Part shown: positions 1 to 5,104 of the stretch, piece by piece
How the letters are laid out: every line of letters starts with the position of its first letter
Position numbering within the stretch: the stretch's first letter is position 1
Source of the DNA: a virus
Direction: 5' to 3' (one strand)
IMG/VR virus record: IMGVR_UViG_3300018080_000643
Span: 1-21,951 of that record
DNA: 21,951 nt
Notes under the pieces: generated by a model
Seen by the model: the letters and a program-made list of their open reading frames with translations, nothing else
Database searches by the model: none
What the model was told of the DNA's origin: nothing
Translations under genes and position numbers: made by a program

Positions 1-348
1 CATATTGATCCCGAAGTAAGGTTCACGCCTCTACCAAAAATGTCTTCTTTTGAAAGAAGATCATGGGGCGGGGACACTCTTAGTAAATGGATAAGATTTC
101 AACACCAATTGGGCATAATTACTTCTAAAGATGTAGAAATGTTACATAAACATCATAATATACAGGTAGAAAATCGTTTTTGGGAAGATGGTGATTTGAA
201 TACAAATTCAACCAGTAATGATGGAAGTGGAGCATTTAGGGGACAATGCGGGATATATGGACTTCCAGATGAAATAGATAAAAAGAACAATATGCGTAGA
301 AAATTCAAAAAACTACGCTTCTCCAAAAAAAAATCCCTCAAGGTGTGA
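1..348 (+). CDS. 3' end of a hypothetical protein (partial)
   Basis: The reading frame is open from the first base of the window, so the gene begins upstream. The Met at position 40 is probably internal, because the codons before it (HIDPEVRFTPLPK) read as ordinary protein. About 115 residues are visible up to the TGA at 346-348. The segment has a mixed helical part (SKWIRFQHQLGIITSKDVEM), an Asn/Ser/Gly-rich linker (TNSTSNDGSG) and a strongly basic tail (RRKFKKLRFSKKKSLKV). I do not recognise the family. The basic tail could bind nucleic acid, but that is inference. A weak 6-bp hairpin (CCTCAA/TTGAGG, 336-341 with 351-356) spans the stop codon. The gene lies ahead of the RNA region and reads in the same direction. 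Confidence 0.6.
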   Translation, partial: HIDPEVRFTPLPKMSSFERRSWGGDTLSKWIRFQHQLGIITSKDVEMLHKHHNIQVENRFWEDGDLNTNSTSNDGSGAFRGQCGIYGLPDEIDKKNNMRRKFKKLRFSKKKSLKV

Positions 349-389
349 AATTGAGGTTGCATGGATTTTTAGAATCGCTATACTTGGCT

Positions 390-407
390 TTTGTCCTTTG
401 GGGCAAA
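390..407 (+). other. Small hairpin downstream of the first gene
   Basis: TTTGTCC (390-396) pairs with GGGCAAA (401-407), including one G-T wobble, around the loop TTTG. No U-run follows it, so it is not a convincing terminator. It may protect the 3' end of the upstream mRNA. Confidence 0.3.
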
Positions 408-450
408 CAGTTCTTTGAAAACTAAGTTGGGCAATGTTAACGCTTCTGGG

Positions 451-478
451 GTTCGCCGCCTAATATTAGGCGGCGAAC
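451..478. repeat. Perfect 28-bp palindrome, possible terminator or operator
   Basis: GTTCGCCGCC (451-460) and GGCGGCGAAC (469-478) are exact reverse complements, and the central TAATATTA is itself self-complementary, so all 28 bases form a perfect palindrome. As RNA it would give a 10-bp GC-rich stem with an 8-nt loop, followed by TTCCAATTTTT, which is only a moderate U-tract. The simplest reading is a terminator for the upstream gene. Its end lies 15 bases before the first promoter -35 (494-499), so an operator or a DNA cruciform is also possible. Confidence 0.55.
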
Positions 479-493
479 TTCCAATTTTTGGTC

Positions 494-521
494 TTGACTG
501 AAAATTAAAGTTTGTTATCAT
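494..521 (+). promoter_or_regulatory. Promoter P1 of the RNA region
   Basis: TTGACT (494-499) and TATCAT (516-521) are separated by 16 bases. The -10 is preceded by TTTGT, the same context as in P2 and P4. This is a good sigma70-type match, pointing into the noncoding region. Confidence 0.5.
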
Positions 522-556
522 TAAGCCATCGTTGGAATTTGAGGCAAAAACTGATC

Positions 557-585
557 TTGACTAAATCATAATGATTTGTTAAAAT
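557..585 (+). promoter_or_regulatory. Promoter P2 of the RNA region
   Basis: TTGACT (557-562), a 17-base spacer and TAAAAT (580-585). The sequence ahead of the -10 is TTTGT, as in P1 and P4. It has optimal spacing and is one of the two best promoters in the window. Confidence 0.6.
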
Positions 586-648
586 TGCCTCAACCTTGGG
601 AAACTCACCTGTTGGCAATAGAGTACAAGAGGAGCCCTAAAAAAAACT

Positions 649-679
649 GTGACAACCTCTTCGGAAAAGTTGTTAAAAT
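649..679 (+). promoter_or_regulatory. Weak promoter-like site P3
   Basis: TAAAAT (674-679) is preceded by GTTGT, resembling P2 and P4, but the only -35 candidate is GTGACA (649-654) with a long 19-base spacer. It is kept because it repeats the TTGTTAAAAT core seen in the neighbouring promoters. Confidence 0.3.
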
Positions 680-715
680 CATGTGGGAACCCCCGGTAAC
701 TAAGACCATTCAAAT

Positions 716-746
716 TCGCAATATATCAACTACGGTTGATTAGCGA
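716..746 (+). other. UNCG-capped hairpin between promoters
   Basis: ATCAAC (725-730) pairs with GTTGAT (735-740) around the tetraloop TACG, closed by C-G, which is the very stable cUNCGg type. An outer stem TCGC (716-719) with GCGA (743-746) extends it across small internal loops. It lies in the transcribed leader of P1 to P3. It may be a processing signal, part of a separate small RNA, or 5' structure of the long transcript. Confidence 0.45.
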
Positions 747-796
747 GGATGAAAAAATTAGTACAAGGACACTCAGCAGTTCCGAACAAATTGGAC

Positions 797-824
797 TTGA
801 CACAAGTACAAAATTTGTTAAAAT
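797..824 (+). promoter_or_regulatory. Promoter P4, nearest to the tRNA-like RNAs
   Basis: TTGACA (797-802) is a perfect consensus -35. A 16-base spacer leads to TAAAAT (819-824), preceded by TTTGT as in P1 and P2. Transcription should begin around 831-834, only about a dozen bases before the first tRNA-like element at 845. That spacing suits a short leader removed during 5' processing. Confidence 0.65.
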
Positions 825-844
825 GCTGAGAACGAAACACAATT

Positions 845-982
845 GAATGGGTAGTTTAATCGCACTAATTATTACTTCTGCCAATACGTTCCACGTTTTG
901 GCAGAATGTTAAGTGGTGCAAAACGCTCAGCAATGTGATAAACATTGCTGCCAGAATGTAGGTGAAAATCCTACTCCATTCG
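845..982 (+). ncRNA. tRNA-like RNA 1 with enlarged interior
   Basis: The ends have exact tRNA geometry. GAATGGG (845-851) pairs with TCCATTC (975-981), one pair being G-T. It is followed by TA, D-stem-like GTTT and AAT at the positions expected for tRNA bases 8-16. The T-arm GTAGG/TGAAAAT/CCTAC (958-974) joins the acceptor strand directly, and G982 sits at the discriminator position. CCA is not encoded (CCT follows). The interior is about 100 nt, far more than a tRNA. It contains a 9-bp hairpin (876-884 with 898-906) and an 8-bp hairpin (928-935 with 943-950, loop TGATAAA). GGTGCAAAAC (915-924) could complete a D-loop and D-stem, which would place a 54-nt insertion in the D-loop. No proper anticodon arm is evident. 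It could be an intron-bearing tRNA, a decayed tRNA, or a tRNA-mimicking RNA. Confidence 0.6.
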
Positions 983-1011
983 CCTGCATTTTTGGTGTTT
1001 TCACCAGAAAG

Positions 1012-1202
1012 GAACAGATAGTTTAATAACGATTTTGATCTTGCCTCTATATTATCACTGCCGCTTTCGTATCTTCGGGTATGCTTTCTGGTAAGTTAAT
1101 TTTAGAGGACACCCCAACAGGTGTATTAAGGTCGTAGAATGCACGGGAATTAGTTTAATTACTATAAACCGTGAGATGTAGGTGCAAGTCCTACTCTGTT
1201 CG
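1012..1202 (+). ncRNA. tRNA-like RNA 2 with enlarged interior
   Basis: It has the same architecture as the element at 845. GAACAGA (1012-1018) pairs perfectly with TCTGTTC (1195-1201), followed by TAGTTTAAT as in element 1. The T-arm is GTAGG/TGCAAGT/CCTAC (1178-1194), with G1202 as discriminator and CTT rather than CCA after it. The T-loop TGCAAGT is close to a normal T-loop except for G at position 55. The interior is about 150 nt. CACGG (1142-1146) and CCGTG (1169-1173) make a 5-bp stem four bases before the T-arm, where an anticodon stem should lie, but it encloses 22 nt instead of 7. A TTCG-capped hairpin sits near 1068-1083. A small hairpin at 993-1006 (TGGTG/CACCA) separates it from element 1. 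This may be a paralogue of element 1 or a tRNA with insertions in its D- and anticodon loops. Confidence 0.6.
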
Positions 1203-2239
1203 CTTTTGATCTTTGACAATTTGGTACTGAGTTCCACACTTATGCTGTAAAGTGTAAGTGACCTCAAGAGTCCTGTGGAATCCGATGGTTTTAACCACGG
1301 GTACAAAACCCCAATCCGCACAGAAAAGGGGTGGGGGCTATCAAGCGGAAGTTTCCAAGGAAGTTTGCTTTGGCAAACATTTTAAAGAGCTTTGCGGCTT
1401 GAAGTCACGGGATGATGAAACAGACATTGCCCTGGCAAAGAGTCTGAGAATTCAAACCGGATACTCACAGGCGGGCTTCGATGCGAGGTTTGGACTAGAG
1501 ATGGGTATGTTTGACAGCTTACCTAAGCATTTATTTGTAAGTCTCTTTCCGGCTGTAATGGAATTTAACATTTGATGTCAATTAAATGAATTTCATACAG
1601 CAAAAACCTAGAGGGTGGGCCTGGCACATAAACCTTGCGTGCAGAAATGTGACAAGGAACAAAGTCAGATCACATCAGCATTTTCAGTCAGATACGAAGC
1701 CAAGTGATCCTTGGTGCTGATAAACTGGAAATTTACTGACACCCTAGCGCGTTGCGGGATAGACCACAAACAGCCAGTTGTTTGTGAGCAAATCCCCCGA
1801 GAATATCGGGAACAGTCGTCGGGCTGTATAGCAACGTTGAGCCTAATGTCAACCTAATGACATTCAGAAACGACGTGGAATCTAACCACGAAAAAAAATG
1901 GGAGGTTGAGGAGTAAAGCCATTACAAGGGCTCATGTGACACTCTGAGATATTAATAGCTAAACTGTGGTAACAGCAGCATGTTATGAAATAATTATCAG
2001 AAACTCACAGAAAGTTCAAGTAATAGGTAAATTTACCCACAACTATCACGCCGTAGGTTATACCAATTTTGTGTGCGGTGGGGTTAAAAGCCTCAAGGTA
2101 AGCACTACCTGCGGAGACTGGTTAAAAGGTGATGGAACTCAATGGAGGATTTAGTTATTTTAACGAATGCTGAATTCTAGAACGCGCTTGCCGAGAATGC
2201 CCCTTATTGATGGAAACTTCAATAAGGGGTTTTTCTTTT
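1203..2239 (+). ncRNA. Large ornate structured RNA candidate (GOLLD/ROOL-like by analogy)
   Basis: This kilobase has no convincing protein gene but many local helices. GCGTTGC (1749-1755) with GCAACGT (1831-1837) closes a junction. The junction holds GGGAT/ATCCC (1756-1760, 1792-1796) over CACAAAC/GTTTGTG (1765-1771, 1780-1786), then CCGA/TCGG (1797-1800, 1806-1809) and ACAGTC/GGCTGT (1812-1817, 1822-1827). Nearby are AATGTCA/TGACATT (1845-1851, 1858-1864), CGTGG/CCACG (1874-1878, 1886-1890), ATCAGCA/TGCTGAT (1674-1680, 1715-1721) enclosing CCAAG/CTTGG (1700-1704, 1710-1714), and ACACTT/AAGTGT (1236-1241, 1250-1255). A strong terminator ends it. Very large structured RNAs beside tRNAs are a known feature of phage GOLLD and ROOL RNAs. 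The size and setting fit, but I cannot match the sequence to either family. The 5' boundary is uncertain and could include the tRNA-like elements. Confidence 0.5.
2200..2239 (+). terminator. Strong rho-independent terminator of the RNA region
   Basis: CCCCTTATTGA (2200-2210) pairs perfectly over 11 bp with TCAATAAGGGG (2219-2229), with loop TGGAAACT. It is followed by TTTTTCTTTT (2230-2239). On the minus strand no U-run follows the stem, so it stops only rightward transcription. It shields the converging glycosyltransferase gene, whose stop codon is at 2243-2245. Confidence 0.9.
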
Positions 2240-2242
2240 GCG

Positions 2243-3016
2243 CTACTTCAACTGTTCATCTATTAATTCTTGATGAACGTATTTTTTTGAAGTATGAAAA
2301 TGAGGTATATCGTAGCTTGGATACAAATAATCAGGAATAGGAAAATCACAATCAGGCGGACTATTTCGTTTGATTGTGATGTTATGAAATGCTGATTTCT
2401 CACCAATATGTTGAATTACAATGCGATTTGGAACATATACCTTTATTTTTTCATCTTTGCAAAATTGATGCATTCTTACATCATGCCCTGGTTCATAATT
2501 GTCATTACGAAGAAAATGTCCCAATTTGATTGCTACAGAAGGAGTGTAATACATTCCCTGCGTGCCAAAAAATCTATCAATTGGATATTCAACAAAACCA
2601 TATTTGCCTGTTTCCATTTTTTTGTGCGGACTGTAGATGGATAGAATGAATGCATCAGAAATTTTTTCTATTTCGTTTATTATTTTTTCCGTATGTGTAA
2701 ACCAATCGGGATTTAAAATTATATCATCTTCAAGAATAAAAATGCCTTTTTTATTTTTATTAGCGTTTCTTAAGATTTTTGAGAAGTTCCAAGAAGCTTG
2801 TCTTTGTTTCATCCATGTTTTAATTTCACTAAAAGATTTTACAGTATGTAATCTTTTTAATTTAATTCTACCTTGTTGTAGATATTTTGTAACATAATTT
2901 CCATTTTCTACACCCAAGCATATATTGATATTTCCAGTCCAATCAGAAGACAACAAAGATGCTATGGTGATATAAAAATAATCATCTCTACAAGTTAAAA
3001 TATTAAGATCATACAT
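2243..3016 (-). CDS. GT-A type glycosyltransferase, GnT-IV (GT54)-like
   Basis: The 257-residue protein probably transfers a sugar from a nucleotide-sugar donor. The sequence has a GT-A layout: an N-terminal NILTCRDDYFYITIASLL strand-helix, and ILEDDIILNPDWF (residues 94-106), whose acidic EDD cluster at 96-98 is placed as the metal/nucleotide-binding DXD motif. Further along are FFGTQGMYYTP (149-159), GHDVRMHQFC (177-186) and IQHIGEKSAF (201-210). The ILEDD, GTQG and QHIG blocks resemble the conserved region of N-acetylglucosaminyltransferase IV-like proteins. There is no signal peptide or membrane segment, so it should be cytosolic. It could act on phage DNA bases, virion protein or host polysaccharide; the sequence does not say which. 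Its ATG (3016) overlaps the end of the upstream nucleotidyltransferase gene by 8 bases. It is the last gene of the minus-strand operon. No minus-strand terminator is visible beyond it. Confidence 0.75.
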   Translation of the reverse strand: MYDLNILTCRDDYFYITIASLLSSDWTGNINICLGVENGNYVTKYLQQGRIKLKRLHTVKSFSEIKTWMKQRQASWNFSKILRNANKNKKGIFILEDDIILNPDWFTHTEKIINEIEKISDAFILSIYSPHKKMETGKYGFVEYPIDRFFGTQGMYYTPSVAIKLGHFLRNDNYEPGHDVRMHQFCKDEKIKVYVPNRIVIQHIGEKSAFHNITIKRNSPPDCDFPIPDYLYPSYDIPHFHTSKKYVHQELIDEQLK

Positions 3017-4616
3017 TTTTAAGTTGACCGCTTTTAAGAATATCTAAAAATCTTTTGTGTGCCAATTCTGCTTGTCTTTGTGAAATACCAGGGGTTCCGT
3101 GTCTTATGCCGCTAAACGGGTCTATTACGAACAGGTCCGCAAACATAGGATCATCAGCAGAAACTTTAATTGGTCCGTGGCTAACGTGTTTTAAAAAAGC
3201 TTCTACAGAACCTTCGGGAAATCTACTTTTATTCATTTGAGCCCATGTTGAAAGTAGTGATTTTTGTCCCATTTCATTTCCATTAAGGTAACCACTAGAC
3301 AAACCACTTCTCATAAAATCAGAAGACATTCGGTTAAGATTGTTGGGATCAATTTCGGGGTGAAAATGAAGGAATTTAATTAAAAAAGCAATTCGCTTGG
3401 CTTCATCATTTGTCCAATGGGCATTCGTAAGCATATCATAAACACTATTGGCATCATTGTCTTTTAAAATCCAAGCAACCGCCAAGTGTTTCTCTTTTTG
3501 ATCGCTCACATCATCGGGACCGTCTTCTCTAAATTTCATGCCTGGGAAAACTGTAGGTAGTAATCCCAATTTCTTATAAAGCCCTACATAAACTTTGGGA
3601 TCAATTTTTTCCTTTTTAAGCCCCTTTAGAAATTCATCACGAATTCTTTTTCTTCTATCTCTTCGCCTTCCTGTTTTGGGATCATCGAAGGGCTGTAGGG
3701 ATTGCAGTCCTTTCATCTCAGCGATGGCTTCTATAACGTCTTCCGGTATATCTGTATCTTCAAAGAGAGATGCAAATCTAGCATATCGAAGCGCTCTTAA
3801 CTCATCTTCTTGCAATCGATCTTTAGGATTACCAACAAATCTTACCTTTTTAGACTTCAAATGTCGGACTCCACCATAAATATCAATTAATTTATTATTA
3901 GGACCATTTTCATTTGTTAGAGGGATATACATCGCATTAACTGTAAAGTCGCGTCTTGCGGCATCTTCCTCTAAATTAGGTGTAAAACTCATAGCAGTAG
4001 TTCTGCCGTCGCTTGCTCCTTTGGAATCTTTTCTAAATGTGGCAATTTCAAAGGTTTCACCATTTACTTTGGCCCCCATGACAAATTCTTGACCATTAAT
4101 ATCTGTTCCCTGGACATAGAATTTTTTTGATCCACTAGATTTTTTAGGAAGATTTGCATATTTTTGGTTTGGTTCGCCTTCTTCCCCATTTGTAGCAGTT
4201 TGGGGCGCAATCTCAGTGAAATCGGCATGTAATAAAATGAGGCGGATTTCATCCATTGTGGCATCAGTTGCCAAATCGTAGTCATTGGGGGTTTGTCCCA
4301 ATAAATGATCTCTTACAGCCCCACCAACCAAATAAAGAGTTTTTTTCTTTAATTTGTTTTTTGTAAGACCACTAGTATTTTGCCCGGCATTTTTAGGAGC
4401 TTTCACATCAATCATACTAGGTCCAAATTCAACTTCATTACTATTATTGAAGGCTTTAACAAGTTCACCTAGATTTTTTCGTCCATATTTAGATCCAACG
4501 AAGAATGGTTCAATTCCTTCATCTTTTCCCAAAATAGTGGTGTTTTTAGCGACAACATTTTCGCCACTAGATTCTTTGCCTTCTTTGAGCAAAATATATT
4601 CTTTAAATGTTTTCAT
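3009..4616 (-). CDS. cca: CCA-adding / poly(A) polymerase-family nucleotidyltransferase
   Basis: This class II tRNA nucleotidyltransferase-type enzyme adds nucleotides to RNA 3' ends. Counting from the chosen start, residues 95-103 are YLVGGAVRD, followed by NDYDLAT with the catalytic D-x-D at 112-114. ATFRKDS, then SDGRTTAM, leads to RRDFTVNAM (221-229) and DRLQEDELRALRYARFA (266-282), the RNA-binding head signature. The 535 residues exceed the roughly 400 usual in bacteria because of a 95-residue N-terminal extension and an insertion around residues 136-187. I chose the ATG at 4616 over a TTG at 4634. It has AGG seven bases upstream and overlaps the upstream stop as ATGA. It gives an N-terminus MKTFKEYILLKEG that matches other proteins in this window. 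The two tRNA-like RNAs on the facing strand lack encoded CCA, so they are natural candidate substrates. Activity (CCA versus poly(A)) is not decidable here. Confidence 0.88.
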   Translation of the reverse strand: MKTFKEYILLKEGKESSGENVVAKNTTILGKDEGIEPFFVGSKYGRKNLGELVKAFNNSNEVEFGPSMIDVKAPKNAGQNTSGLTKNKLKKKTLYLVGGAVRDHLLGQTPNDYDLATDATMDEIRLILLHADFTEIAPQTATNGEEGEPNQKYANLPKKSSGSKKFYVQGTDINGQEFVMGAKVNGETFEIATFRKDSKGASDGRTTAMSFTPNLEEDAARRDFTVNAMYIPLTNENGPNNKLIDIYGGVRHLKSKKVRFVGNPKDRLQEDELRALRYARFASLFEDTDIPEDVIEAIAEMKGLQSLQPFDDPKTGRRRDRRKRIRDEFLKGLKKEKIDPKVYVGLYKKLGLLPTVFPGMKFREDGPDDVSDQKEKHLAVAWILKDNDANSVYDMLTNAHWTNDEAKRIAFLIKFLHFHPEIDPNNLNRMSSDFMRSGLSSGYLNGNEMGQKSLLSTWAQMNKSRFPEGSVEAFLKHVSHGPIKVSADDPMFADLFVIDPFSGIRHGTPGISQRQAELAHKRFLDILKSGQLKNV

Positions 4617-4972
4617 TGTAAACCTAATTTCCAAATAAGAATAGTTGCTGTTAAAATAACAGCAAGTTTCATAACGGCATCAGTTATTAATTGCCATTTG
4701 CTTTGATTTCCAGTGGAAATAATTTCTACGGCACCCATTTGTAATTCTAATTTCCTTAACCGTTCGTTTAAATCTTTGACTGCTGTTCCCGAACCACTTT
4801 CCAACGCTACTACTCTTTGTAGTAATCCATTTTGATCTTGGCGTCCTTTTTCAATCGCCACATCTGATTTAGTCATGGTTGATCCCATATTTTTTACTCT
4901 TTCATCAATACGAGTTGTTAATTCATAGAGGGATCGGATTGATTCAGAAACTTGATTTTCAAAGTCGGCCAT
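4613..4972 (-). CDS. Small coiled-coil protein with C-terminal membrane anchor (XhlA-like)
   Basis: This 119-residue protein has a long amphipathic, probably coiled-coil N-terminal part (residues 5-80, with NERLRKLELQMG as its clearest heptad stretch). One hydrophobic segment lies near the C-terminus (about 94-117, LITDAVMKLAVILTATILIWKLGL). That plan is like the phage XhlA/hemolysin-type membrane proteins found with lysis genes, but no endolysin or holin is adjacent, so a lysis role is only a possibility. It could also anchor a complex at the host membrane. It is the first gene of the minus-strand operon and is coupled to the nucleotidyltransferase by an ATGA overlap. Its ATG has no clear Shine-Dalgarno sequence. 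The preceding bases TATAAATA overlap the start and look like a T4 late -10 box, but in that position it would give a transcript starting inside the gene. Confidence 0.7.
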   Translation of the reverse strand: MADFENQVSESIRSLYELTTRIDERVKNMGSTMTKSDVAIEKGRQDQNGLLQRVVALESGSGTAVKDLNERLRKLELQMGAVEIISTGNQSKWQLITDAVMKLAVILTATILIWKLGLQ

Positions 4973-5010
4973 ATTTATATGTATCTAATTACTTTAGGAA
5001 TACTGCATTA

Positions 5011-5041
5011 TATTGATATATATTTGTGTTATCAATAATTA
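5011..5041 (+). promoter_or_regulatory. Inverted repeat and weak promoter upstream of the structural operon
   Basis: TATTGATA (5011-5018) and TATCAATA (5030-5037) are perfect 8-bp inverted arms separated by 11 bases, a spacing suited to a dimeric repressor. The same stretch contains TTGATA (5013-5018), 17 bases, then TAATTA (5036-5041), a weak sigma70-like promoter. The region lies between divergent genes, so it must hold promoters for one or both directions. Confidence 0.35.
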
Positions 5042-5045
5042 TTTT

Positions 5046-5104
5046 GGAGGCGGGCATTCCTCCTACTACCCTAAAGTTGTAGGGGTTTACTGCCTGCAAA
5101 TTAA
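5046..5104 (+). promoter_or_regulatory. Split ribosome binding site bridged by a hairpin
   Basis: There is no SD within 20 bases of the ATG at 5105. GGAGG occurs at 5046-5050, 54 bases away. Between them lies a two-tier hairpin. GCGGGCA (5050-5056) pairs with TGCCTGC (5091-5097), and inside it CTCCTAC (5060-5066) pairs with GTAGGGG (5079-5085), with loop TACCCTAAAGTT; each stem contains one G-U pair. When folded, the structure leaves GGAG directly before the stem and AAATTAA directly after it, giving a normal effective SD spacing of about seven bases. T4 genes 25 and 38 are known to use such a split initiation region. Confidence 0.6.

Noticed and set aside
845-1202. Ordinary tRNA genes
   Set aside because: Acceptor and T-arms fit, but the interiors are about 60 and 110 nt too long and no 5-bp/7-nt anticodon arm with T33 can be placed without assuming insertions.
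845-1202. tmRNA
   Set aside because: The ends lack the tmRNA G-U acceptor signature and the GGUUCGACUCC-type T-loop, no tag-coding frame is evident, and the elements are too short.
1258-1575. Open frame of 105 codons inside the structured RNA region
   Set aside because: No ribosome binding site, no recognisable protein pattern and unusual composition. The frame lies across predicted stems and is not linked to neighbouring genes.
1674-1740. Hammerhead ribozyme (CTGATAAACTGGAAA near 1717)
   Set aside because: The core should read CUGAUGA and GAAA with three defined stems. The match is partial and the stems do not close.
1966-2154. Open frame of 62 codons before the terminator
   Set aside because: Short, starts at a GTG codon without an SD, and overlaps structured RNA. 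Best seen as a chance frame.
1258-2160. Group I intron in the RNA region
   Set aside because: I looked for the conserved P7 and G-binding segments (for example AAGATATAGTC-like) and found no convincing pair, and there is no homing endonuclease. A covariance search would be decisive.
2408-2897. Rightward open frames opposite the glycosyltransferase
   Set aside because: Shadow frames of a well-supported minus-strand gene, with low-complexity hydrophobic translations and no ribosome binding sites.
4617-4634. TTG start six codons upstream for the nucleotidyltransferase
   Set aside because: The ATG at 4616 has an AGG site, an ATGA overlap with the upstream gene and the shared MKTFxE(F/Y) start. 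The TTG has no good site.
4973-4982. T4-type late promoter TATAAATA before the minus-strand membrane protein gene
   Set aside because: It overlaps the start codon, so transcription would begin inside the gene. A similar ATAAATATG occurs at 8167, which suggests AT-rich start-codon context rather than a promoter.
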